From assembly GCA_903813345.2 (NCBI GenBank), contig CAIIXF020000006.1:2542001-2606000 (forward strand): a stretch of 64,000 nt of DNA, written 5' to 3'. Below the pieces are notes generated by a model, which ran no database searches, had not been told where the DNA came from, and was given only the letters and a program-made list of their open reading frames with translations. Position numbers and translations under genes: made by a program. The DNA comes from Owenia fusiformis (lineage: Eukaryota > Annelida > Polychaeta > Sabellida > Oweniidae). Shown here piece by piece: positions 56,801-64,000 of this stretch (its first letter is position 1; every line of letters starts with the position of its first letter).

Positions 56801-58380
56801 GCTTAGCAGATCCTGTTTTGAATTCCGATACCTACATTTACACAATACAACGTAAAACATGCAGTGGTAGAATATAATATGGTGTAATATGTAAGACAAC
56901 TACACATCTACACGGACTAGAACACAAAACGGACACACACACACAAATGTTTAGGCTCCTTCTGGGCGTCAGGCTCCAGCCACACTTACTCTCGCCTCGG
57001 ACTCGGCAAGTTGCGAACGTAAATTAGCCGATTGAGTTTTCAAGCGTTTGGACTCTTCTTTTGAGTATTGGGCCTCGATGCCTTGCTTCTTGGCACCAGT
57101 TGTGATTTCCCTTTGCTAGCATAAACACATTGCATACGTTCATTTTATAAGTACTTTCAAATGCTCTGTTGGAGGACAGTGAATGATGAGTATCGTATGG
57201 ATTTGTAAATCGAATACTACTTGAGACACATACACACAAAAGTGGCATACATAATATGATTTAAGTGATATGGGCTTAAGTGGGGATTATTGTACATAGG
57301 GAAAGTATTATGCTTGAGTATTTAAAAAGCTATTTGTGTACCAAATTTAAGCATCTCACGTTTAGCACATTAAAATTGTGTTTGAGGAAGAAATTCCATA
57401 CAAAATGAAATGATGTGAGTTGTGCCGATACATTTAAAGTATCAATTTTACTCCACGAGATGAATTAGTTCAACAATTCGAACTGTTTTAGAACTATGCT
57501 CTGATTTATTTGTGGCGGAATAAGAAATTCAGTTCAAATGAGTCACATATGAGAAATTGCATAAAATTTGTAGTTTATTACGAAAAAGCATGTAAATTAT
57601 TTTAAAAATGGCCTAGGGTGGTTAAGACAAGCAACATATTTTTTTAAACTACTAAAATGGCATTTTGACCTCGGGGACAACGCACAGGGACCGCAAGGGT
57701 TGGAAGTCACAGTAATAAATTCAAAAGTTGCCACTTTAATTGCTAACTTAGATCATTATATTCGTATGGTGCATATTTGGGAGTTAAAACGAGTAGACTA
57801 GACCATAGGTGGTTGTTTCCTGCATCCCATCACGCTGAGGGATACTGCACTAGACAAATAAATTTCTTTTTTAACTTTTTGATATAGCTAATGAATTTCT
57901 TGAATGTTCGTCGTTACTCCATCGTATCTAAAAGGAAGGCCTGAAATGAAGTCATTAGACATAGAACACAAAGCATATTCATTTTATGTCACATTTGAAT
58001 CAATTATATAAAGGTGTCGTATCATATTTCTTAAAATCACCACTATCATTATCATTAACCTTAATTTATCCAAACGTGGTTTTGTAAAATTACCTTTAAT
58101 ACATTATTTGTAGAAATTGAAATAACTGCTCAGTGCTCCACAATATTATATTTGCATTAATATACAAATGACAGATTACACTATGATATCGTGTCGTCAC
58201 AATTGGACTCAGGCTTACTTTGAGATTGTAGAAGGTCTCCATTTCTCCTCTGATTGAGTTGACCTTCTCATCGTAAGCTTCTTGGATTTCACGGAGGCAT
58301 TGAGCCATCTCGTTCTTCCAGAATTCACGGTTCTCCTGTGTTGGATCTCTGTAAGCGAGGCAAGCCAACTCCTTGCATTC
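47769..58380 (-). CDS. Cytoplasmic intermediate filament protein with lamin tail domain (IF gene 2, 5'-partial, alternatively spliced)
   Basis: Paralogue of gene 1, same strand. Shared exons: 58380-58219 (end of coil 1B to early coil 2, motif [16 protein letters not shown]), 54665-54445 (end of coil 2, [14 protein letters not shown]), 50751-50615 (start of LTD), 49323-49204 ([13 protein letters not shown]), 48103-47990 ([13 protein letters not shown]) and 47810-47769 (terminal exon, [13 protein letters not shown] then stop). Between them lie three coil-2 exons, four or five linker exons and an alternative LTD exon, each described separately. One path through the gene gives 996 nt, 331 residues, in frame throughout. 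Head, coil 1A and most of coil 1B were not found up to 64000, so the gene extends leftward in transcript terms beyond the window. The classical [13 protein letters not shown] motif is intact, unlike in gene 1. No CaaX box, so cytoplasmic. Which exon combinations are used cannot be seen from DNA. Confidence 0.87.
47990..48103 (-). CDS. IF gene 2 canonical LTD exon 3
   Basis: 114-nt phase-0 exon, acceptor TTTTAG, donor GTAACA. It encodes [20 protein letters not shown] then [18 protein letters not shown]. The TFGVG..I/V.T pattern is the last core strand of the lamin tail domain; gene 1 has TWGQGSSVTT at the same place. Confidence 0.88.
48369..48374 (-). terminator. Possible poly(A) signal for the short LTD isoform (AATAAA)
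   Basis: A canonical AATAAA on the minus strand inside the intron downstream of the stop-containing LTD exon (stop at 48805). It would allow that exon to act as an alternative terminal exon with a ~430-nt 3' UTR and so avoid nonsense-mediated decay. Confidence 0.4.
48805..48939 (-). CDS. IF gene 2 alternative LTD exon with its own stop
   Basis: Acceptor CAACAG, then in-frame [20 protein letters not shown] and a very acidic stretch, ending VNCLLP and TAG (45 codons with stop). The start IWAKG..PAG parallels VWARG..PAG of exon 48103-47990, so it is a duplicated LTD exon that diverged after its first ten codons. Used as a terminal exon it would replace the last LTD strands with an acidic tail. 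Two in-frame GAG|GTAGA sites could act as phase-0 donors, letting it splice to the last exon instead. An AATAAA signal lies about 430 bp downstream (48369-48374). Confidence 0.72.
   Translation of the reverse strand: MWAKGCAPAGTQLFDPSLYEGQDEVERNENDDEVEHPMVNCLLP
49204..49323 (-). CDS. IF gene 2 shared LTD exon 2
   Basis: 120-nt phase-0 exon. It encodes [20 protein letters not shown] then [20 protein letters not shown]. It aligns directly with gene 1 exon 25564-25454 (DEDLTGWKIKRLLEDTGDKV). It ends after a Lys codon, and both downstream LTD exons start in phase 0 with V/I-W-A-R/K-G. Confidence 0.88.
50615..50751 (-). CDS. IF gene 2 shared LTD exon 1
   Basis: 137-nt exon, entered in phase 1 (previous G plus AT makes Asp), left in phase 0 at GTATAT. 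It encodes [20 protein letters not shown] followed by [20 protein letters not shown] and ENTGKK. This is the first beta-strand block of the lamin tail domain; gene 1's equivalent is 25919-25810. Confidence 0.87.
51604..51785 (-). CDS. IF gene 2 alternative linker exon E (long, Ser/Thr-rich)
   Basis: 182-nt exon (2 mod 3), acceptor TTTAG, donor GTGGGT, phase 2 to phase 1. It encodes [20 protein letters not shown], then Ser- and Thr-rich sequence ([20 protein letters not shown]) ending EKDEKPVG. It is the longest linker and nearest to the LTD exons. The many Ser/Thr and Lys residues suggest a phosphorylatable spacer; this is inference. Confidence 0.82.
52041..52113. repeat. 73-bp hairpin between linker exons D and E
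   Basis: GGTGATCAATAAGTAATTGA at the left is mirrored by ATTACTTATTGATCACC at the right, with inner AGCTTTTTTAC/GTAAAAAGC pairing. Likely a tiny foldback transposon, but it would form a stable hairpin in the pre-mRNA within the alternative exon cluster. Confidence 0.65.
52552..52610 (-). CDS. IF gene 2 possible linker exon D (59 nt)
   Basis: Candidate only. A T-rich tract and CAAG acceptor precede 59 nt, followed by a weak donor GTCAGT. Length is 2 mod 3 and both phases (in 2, out 1) fit the other linker exons. It would encode [20 protein letters not shown] plus G. It lacks the LK..VE signature, so it could also be chance. Its position between exons C and E supports it. Confidence 0.4.
52941..53047 (-). 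CDS. IF gene 2 alternative linker exon C (serine-rich)
   Basis: 107-nt exon (2 mod 3), acceptor CACAG, donor GTAACG, phase 2 to phase 1. It encodes [20 protein letters not shown], then a Ser-rich stretch ending AGDDG. It keeps the LK..V signature of A, B and E in a diverged form. Like exon B it ends GATGATG just before the donor. If the donor is not used the frame closes after six more codons. Confidence 0.74.
53418..53545 (-). CDS. IF gene 2 alternative linker exon B (glycine-rich)
   Basis: 128-nt exon (2 mod 3), acceptor CACAG, donor GTATGT, phase 2 to phase 1. It opens [14 protein letters not shown], then a run of seven Gly, Ser/Tyr-rich repeats and an acidic DDDDG end. The LK..VE opening is shared with exons A and E. 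The Gly run recalls glycine loops in keratin end domains (analogy only). The GGC-rich codon run could be length-polymorphic. Confidence 0.8.
54103..54176 (-). CDS. IF gene 2 alternative linker exon A
   Basis: 74-nt exon (2 mod 3), entered in phase 2, left in phase 1 at GTATGT. It encodes [18 protein letters not shown] followed by an acidic end DYDTG. It matches gene 1's single linker exon (26347-26274) in length, phase and the GLKQxxE start, so it is probably the ancestral form. It connects the rod end to the LTD. Confidence 0.8.
54445..54665 (-). CDS. IF gene 2 shared rod-end exon
   Basis: 221-nt exon, acceptor CTAG, donor GTAAGC. It encodes the end of coil 2: [11 protein letters not shown] at the start, [19 protein letters not shown], and the IF hallmark [16 protein letters not shown]. 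It ends in phase 2 (codon starts with AG), and every candidate linker exon downstream supplies the third base G to complete an Arg codon. Confidence 0.92.
54666..56312. other. Intron of IF gene 2, nothing recognised
   Basis: No further 42-codon coil-2 exon was found between exon c and the rod-end exon. Confidence 0.5.
56313..56438 (-). CDS. IF gene 2 coil-2 alternative exon c (42 codons)
   Basis: Phase-0, 126-nt exon with TAG acceptor and GTAAGT donor. It begins [12 protein letters not shown], core [10 protein letters not shown], and ends LADFEVR. This is closest to the usual protostome IF sequence at this place (VQEFRTGA-type), so it may be the ancestral copy; that is inference. It is followed by a 1.6-kb intron before the shared rod-end exon. 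Confidence 0.86.
56706..56831 (-). CDS. IF gene 2 coil-2 alternative exon b (42 codons)
   Basis: Phase-0, 126-nt exon with TAG acceptor and GTAAGT donor. It begins [12 protein letters not shown] and carries the core [10 protein letters not shown]. It shares about 26 of 42 residues with exon c by eye and has the same length and phase as exons a and c. The introns on either side are short (158 and 267 bp), as expected for a locally duplicated exon. Confidence 0.86.
56990..57115 (-). CDS. IF gene 2 coil-2 alternative exon a (42 codons)
   Basis: Phase-0 exon between a TAG acceptor and a GTAAGT donor, exactly 126 nt. It encodes 42 residues starting [12 protein letters not shown], with the core YSKEESKRL. 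By position and sequence it is the coil-2 segment that follows the conserved FYNLK end of exon 58380-58219. About 22 of 42 residues match exon b by eye. It lies first in the trio in transcript order, 158 bp from exon b. Either single use or tandem inclusion keeps the reading frame. Confidence 0.85.
57116..58218. other. Intron of IF gene 2, nothing recognised
   Basis: AT-rich; no fourth coil-2 exon seen. Confidence 0.5.
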
Positions 58381-60580
58381 CTAAAAATATACCAGAAATT
58401 GATTAGTATTTTGGTATGGTGGTATCACACATCGTGAAAGGATTAGGGAATAACAGTACGGCCACATTTACCAGGCTATTTGTAGCAAGCGGTGTACATG
58501 CATTTGTAGCATCGCTCCAATCATTCATACCATGGTGTCACGCTCATACCATTTACTCAACACTCAAAATCTTCAATCACTTATGGTGGGTTACATAGCT
58601 TCTTCTTTTTCAGAGGCTTTAGGAATGATGAGGAACTCTCATCAATTTTAAGAATTCTCAGAATTTCAATCACATATTTTAATACGAAGTAGGATTACAA
58701 TGTGAATTTAGCAATAGTGCAATATATACTGTGTGAATTGTGGTGTATGCAAGGAACTGTTCTGCAGATAGATACAGTTTAAAGTTACATGTTTCTACTA
58801 TAAACTCCCAGGTGTCTCATCAAATACCTGCATATTTAAGTTATCTTCTAAAAAAAGAACGATAAAAGATTTTCATGATGAATCATATTTAAGTTTGATT
58901 TTAGACAATGTGTACTTTATCTCAACCGAAAATAGACAAGCTTGACGCTAAATTAGAGATGTTATGATTTGTGAAGCGTCCCTTATCATTTTAAATGCAG
59001 CTGTATAGAGACAAAACATCTGTGACGCAATCAAATGCTCAGAAGATATCAATAAAAGCCGAACAGAAAATAATTTTTTGAAAGATGGCGTAAGTGGTGA
59101 AATTTGCTCAGAATAAAATCAGAATGTGTGTCTCGTAGTCAGAGAGAGACATTATAGACACATAATTCAAATTGAATTACATACCACTGTGGATTTATAT
59201 TCTTGGCATTACGTTTGTCCATTTCCCCCAAAAGAAAGCATTTTCTAGAATTATGCAAAAGAACAATTTGATGAATTGAAATATTATTTTTGTTTGAAAA
59301 GGCCAACACTCATCAGACTCAAAACAATAAACCGTCAAAATGAAATATCTCCTTGTTCTTTCCTGCCAAGAAAGCAGTCTGTAAATATGCAGTTCATGGA
59401 TAGCTACTGAGCCATAAACTACTGAGGACATTCACATTGCACATTTTTATTATGCAGGATATCGATTCTCTCCTTGTTCATATCTAATGAATGTGTCATT
59501 AACACAGAATGCTTCAGAGTGCACTGGATATGAAAGTGCGATACAATTTGCAGTTTCGCAAATTCAAGGTGACTTCTCCATTTCAAGTAAACATCTAGAA
59601 TAAAATAAAAATGGAAATAGCAGTTGATTATCCTAATAGGATGATGGGGAAAGCATTCGTGTAAATATATCATATTCTGAATGAATTAACTCATATTGAT
59701 TTTTTGTGTTTCATTTGTAATAGAATATATAGTTTGTTGCATATATTATGTTTGTTCATAAACATGTACTTGATCATGATTGGGATACAAAGTGAGATAA
59801 AGCTTAGTATTGATAAGTGGTGAAACAAGGAGAACAGTGTAAATACACTGTCGGTGAGATTTCCTTTTTCAAAGTAAGTAGCATTTGACAATTGCTCAAA
59901 CAATCCAATCTTTATATTACAAAAGCACATGTGTTGGGAAAACATTTTTCTAAATAAATCGTCTGATCGTCCTTTTGAATCCAACATGCGTGAAATATGT
60001 GGTAAACAACTTCTTTTGAATATACGATGCGTTTTTTTATTTGCAAAATAATTCAGACGGTATTATGTGAAAGGCATTATTTTTGATGTGTTGGCCGAGA
60101 GAATCTTTTTGATTCACCCCAAGCTTTTTGTATTTACCCAAGCAGTTGACATTGCTATATGTCAATGACTCTGTCTGGCTTTAAATATCAAAATGTTTGT
60201 ACAACACACTTAAGCAGGGTTCAGATTTGTATTGCATTTTATAACACTTGATACAATAAAACCAAGTTTCAATAATCTATCGATCTTGAAATCGATGTCA
60301 CTGTATGAGACAACCTCTTAAGGTCGCCTCAGGCTTCACCCATAAACCTTGGTGGGCTTTGACCTAATAAGGTGAAGTCTTCGTTGGACATCATTTATAG
60401 TCCCTGATCTGGACCCTCTGAAAAGAAGTTTTGTTGTCCGGTACTTTCCCACATGAAATGATTATACCGTTTGAAAGAACAGACTTCCCTCTTAAAGAAA
60501 ACACCTCTTCTATTGATGTAAACAGGGGCAAAAGGCACCAAAACGGGGTTAGACAAGGTGGCATTCTGATATCTCACTTT
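58381..60580. other. Presumed large intron of IF gene 2
   Basis: No minus-strand exon for coil 1B (expected to end in a VHEQ-like motif and a phase-0 donor) was found here or further up to 64000. Confidence 0.45.
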
Positions 60581-61441
60581 CTTGTCATCTCGATTCCAGG
60601 TAAACCATCAGACAGATTTACTTCAAATTTTCACACATGTTACATGGTAAGAAGTTCTAGAGCTGATTAACTTTGCGGCGGCCATCTTGCATTCCGGCGG
60701 CCATCTTGAAATTTTTTTAAGATAATATTGTCATCGCGATTCCACAAAAACCACTTAACAGATGTACTTCAAATGTTCACACATGTTACATGGTAAAAAA
60801 TGTCCTAGACCTCATTATTTTTTCGGTGGCCATCTTGCATTCTGGCAGCCATCTTGGAAGTTTTAAGGTAAATCTTGTCATCACGATTTCAGGAAATCCA
60901 AACTGATTTACTTCAAATTGCCACACATGTTACATGGTAAGAAAATATAGAGGTGAATAACTTTTCGGCAGCCATCTTGCATTCTGGCGGCCATCTTGGA
61001 AATTTTGGGATAAATCTTGTCATCGTAATTCCAGGAAAACAACCTAACAGATTAATTTCAAATTTTCACACATGTTACATGGTATGAAGTTCTAGAGCTG
61101 AATAACTTTTCAGTAGCCATCTTGCATTCTGGCGGCCATTTTGGAAGGTTTATAGATAAATCTTGTAATCAAGATTCCAGAAAAACCACTTCACAGTTTT
61201 ACTTCGAATTTTCACACATGTTACATGATATGAAGTTCTAGAGCTGACTATCTTTTCGGTGGCCATGTTGCATTCCGTCAGCCATCTTGGAAGTTTTTAG
61301 ATAAATCTTGTCATCATGATTCCATGAAAACCACGTAACAGTTTTACTTCAAATTTTCACACATGTTACATGGTAAGAAGTTATAGAGCTGATTAACTTT
61401 CCGATAGCCATCTTGCATTCTGGCGGCCATCTTGGAAGTTT
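60581..61441. repeat. ~145-bp tandem array, about 6 copies
   Basis: Units carry CTTGTCATC..GATTCCAGG, ACTTCAAATTTTCACACATG, TTACATGGTAAGAAGTTCTA and GGCGGCCATCTTG. The order of motifs parallels the array at 45180-46070 (CAAATTTTCA, TCTAGAGCTGA, GCCAT.TTG.ATT), so both are members of one repeat superfamily. Confidence 0.7.
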
Positions 61442-61939
61442 GTAGATAAATATAAAATACAGTCAAAGCATTTACCACCAACAAAGGATGCTCTCATTCT
61501 CCATATAAATAGAGCCAACTATCAGGCCTATATTTGTCGAAACGCAGGCAAATCAATGATTGATTATCAATCCCCCACATTACATGGTTGGACATTCAAA
61601 GGGAATAAACTACAAATTAAGTGGATAGAAAACAGTCCTGCCCCACAAGAAATAATGGAGCTTGTTGCTTGTAGTTGTAAAGGAGCGTGTGACTCAATGA
61701 GATGTAGTTGTAAGAAACAGGATCTCATTTGTGGAAGTTCATGTAAGTGCCGCAAAGGTGTGTGTGAGAACTGTCCAACCCATCAGCACGATGATGTTGC
61801 TGAGAGCGACAATGAATTTGAACCAGTTGATGACACCATTACACCAAACGTTGAAGATCAGGAAGAAAATGAATTACCTGAAAATCTCTTACCTGACATT
61901 TGGATGAACCAACTTGTCAAAGTTGATGCCATAATATGA
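61442..61939 (+). pseudogene. 3' fragment of a protein with a CXC-type Cys-rich domain
   Basis: One frame is open from about 61442 to a TGA just after 61936. It encodes LPPTKDALILHINRANYQAY, then LHGWTFKGNKLQIKWIENSP, a Cys cluster (ACSCKGACDSMRCSCKKQDL, ICGSSCKCRKGVCENC), and an acidic end. The LPPT..AL..H..RA.YQ..I, HGW and Cys-rich order recalls a family of uncharacterised repeat-associated proteins in invertebrate genomes; this is from memory and not checked. The upstream end runs straight into a tandem repeat array, so the coding region is truncated, or its earlier exons are elsewhere. A living last exon cannot be excluded. Confidence 0.5.
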
Positions 61940-61964
61940 ATTATCTCAACCTGTATATACACTG

Positions 61965-62405
61965 GTGATCCGCTCGATTACAGGTACGATTTGTCAGAAT
62001 CCTCTCGACGTTTTTTTCTCACAAACGTGAATCAGTATCATATCTTAGAAAATGAACATGTTTGCGAAAAATAGCTCAGAAGATGACAGAATTGTCGATT
62101 TAATTCCTAACTTAAGTTACATAAAGGTTTGGGTTAAAAGTGCAGATCTGAACTGTTTTTTCGAAATACCGTTTATGTAACTTAAGTAAGGAATTAAATG
62201 TACGATTATGTTGTCTTCTGAACTATTTGTTTGCAAATCTGCACATTTTCTTTAACATATGATACTGATACACGTTTGTGAGAAAAAATGTCGTGGGAAT
62301 TCTGCCTACAAAGTATGAAAGGAAAAATCATACCTTCGATGTTCCCACATTTTGTTACCGAAACAAAGCGTTTAGGTAACCAGCATAATCGAGTGAATCA
62401 CTATA
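61965..62405. mobile_element. ~440-bp foldback
   Basis: GTGATCCGCTCGATTA at the left pairs with TAATCGAGTGAATCAC at the right. Inner arms TCACAAACGTG/CACGTTTGTGA and AACTTAAGTTACATAAA/TTTATGTAACTTAAGT pair too; the centre is near 62145. Confidence 0.6.
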
Positions 62406-64000
62406 ATATACTCTTTTGTAGTCTTTAATAATGTTAGGGAGGATGAGTTGTAAGGCATACTATGTCATGTTAGATCATGATCTATACTATTTTTATTACA
62501 ATTTACCAGTTACACTTTCTCCATGCTAGGTTCTGTTATAACTTTTGTTCCGTTTCCTATGGCATCCATGCTTTATACATTTACATTCACAATGGTCCCT
62601 TCCTGGTATATTTTTTTAGGTTTTATGACTGTTAAATTCTATAGTCTTGTTAAGACCACTTTATAAACAGGTTTATTATTACTTTTATGACTGTTAAATT
62701 ATATAGTCTAGTTAACACCACTTTATAAACAGGTTTATTATTACTGGTGTAACTAACACAACGAAAAAAAATATAATTAATTTATTTGATTTTATATAAC
62801 ATGAAATTATTTTTTCTTTTCGATAAAACATTGCTTATTATAAATATATTTAGTTGAAAACTTAGAGCAAACAATCAGTTCTTCTATCACAAAGTTTATT
62901 TTGGTTCAGTAGATTTTTCTATACATTATTTTTATGTCACCACCATATGTTGATATTGTAGCATTGTTTTTAAGTTCTTTTTGTTGGTACAATTTAGTTT
63001 CCAAACCCTATACTTATATCGATCTGACACACAGTTTTAGTGCAAGTTTAAGTGATTTTTGTTGATTATTAAACGCAAAGAGCACATGTGTCTCGAACTC
63101 GCAACATTGTGGATACAGAGCCAATTCACATAGTTTGACATGCTGGTGCTCTGAACCAGCTCGTTAGTTAATATCTGACTAAGAGACAGCTTGATTTCCC
63201 GATGAAGAAACGTTATCTGCAGCTTTTATGAGTACTATAGTATCTACAACTATTTTTTAATCTTATGAGTATTGGATATCATTATTTTCAATTTTTCTTC
63301 AACATGTATTTTAATGACTTCAGTATGAATGGAATGTCCCTCGGAGTTGTGGTCGTTGATGAGGAATTGGTCGTTGAACGGTGTGGATGCTGTTTATTCC
63401 CATATTAGATTATTGTCTTCGGATATTCAGGTTTGATTTTTGTTTGCCAGTTTTACACTTTACAGTTTGCTTTTCCCACTAGGTTGCTTTACACTTTTTT
63501 CCTTTCTCATTTGTCATTTTTGTTTATATTTAGTAAGGATATGATAGGCAGGTCTCTCCTTCTGTGTGATCACCTGTCCAGAAGATAATTCAACGGCATG
63601 TAGAAGAACATTTCTTTGACATGATGCACAGTGAAAGGTTTTCCACACATTTACATTTTCGTTTAAAAGAGCTTTAATTCCGTTATATACTCAGATCAAG
63701 GCCAATTTAGCATACATTTCGCTCTCAAAAATCACTGTGCAATAATGGATTTCAAAGAAATGTTTGACGTTTTCAATAATCTTTTTTCTTTTTGATGAAA
63801 TGTAGTTATTTTTTCTAAAAATCAATCGATGTCATACACAAAATGCATTTAAGTGGTATAAAGTACAGAAGCAGAGTAAAAATATGTATCTTAGAATATC
63901 ACCATGTGTTACCCCATTGTAGCGCCTCTTGCCCATGTTTCTATCAATATAAAACATGATATCATACACCAAATATGCATATATGTCAAATTATGTGGTT
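62406..64000. other. No gene; one short tandem duplication
   Basis: 62625-62755 holds two ~66-bp direct copies (TATGACTGTTAAATT, ACTTTATAAACAGGTTTATT). TATGTCACCACCATATGTTG at 62933 vaguely resembles the left end of the 44626 element. Nothing else supported. Confidence 0.45.

Noticed and set aside
1-64000. tRNA, rRNA or CRISPR features
   Set aside because: None recognised by eye; the short palindromes present are transposon ends rather than spaced direct repeats. A covariance-model scan would be needed to exclude a tRNA.

Overview
The window looks like a piece of an animal genome: AT-rich, intron-rich, with GT-AG introns, no operons and many short DNA transposons. The only clear multi-exon genes encode cytoplasmic intermediate filament (IF) proteins that carry a lamin tail domain (LTD). 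That combination is typical of protostomes. The tandem ~150-bp repeat arrays and GC-rich foldback elements recall molluscan genomes, so a mollusc or another lophotrochozoan is my best guess. This is inference; no database was searched.

Two paralogous IF genes lie head to tail on the minus strand. Gene 1 (23608-32288) is complete in ten coding exons and encodes 567 residues: Ser/Thr-rich head, alpha-helical rod, LTD. A CCAAT box, TATA box and initiator sit just upstream. Gene 2 (47769-58380) is missing its 5' exons, which probably lie beyond 64000. From mid-rod to stop it carries three sets of alternative exons: three homologous 126-nt coil-2 exons; four clear (plus one possible) rod-to-tail linker exons, all of length 2 mod 3 and all spliced phase 2 to phase 1; and two versions of an LTD exon, one of which ends in its own stop codon with a poly(A) signal downstream. 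If the sets are chosen independently the gene could make 24-30 different C-terminal halves. This combinatorial IF locus is the main discovery candidate. Gene 1 has one linker exon and no recognisable copy of the 126-nt coil-2 exon, so its coil 2 is about 50 residues short.

Region by region: 1-23 kb is mostly mobile-element debris: a 4-kb foldback with a nested TA-flanked element, a rearranged mariner/Tc1-like element nested in a GC-rich element, hairpins, and two copies of a very GC-rich terminal-inverted-repeat (TIR) element. A possible small gene lies at 16872-17309. 23-32.4 kb is IF gene 1, whose introns hold a 39-bp minisatellite, a foldback and degenerate tandem repeats. 32.8-38.2 kb holds three further TIR elements and an orphan Cys-rich ORF on the minus strand. 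40.2-41.0 kb is the 3' end of a non-LTR retrotransposon. 42.6-46.1 kb holds a duplicated TIR element and a tandem-array element. 47.5-58.4 kb is IF gene 2. 60.6-62.4 kb contains a second, related array abutting a fragment of a CXC (Cys-rich) domain protein, then a foldback. No rRNA, tRNA or CRISPR array was recognised.
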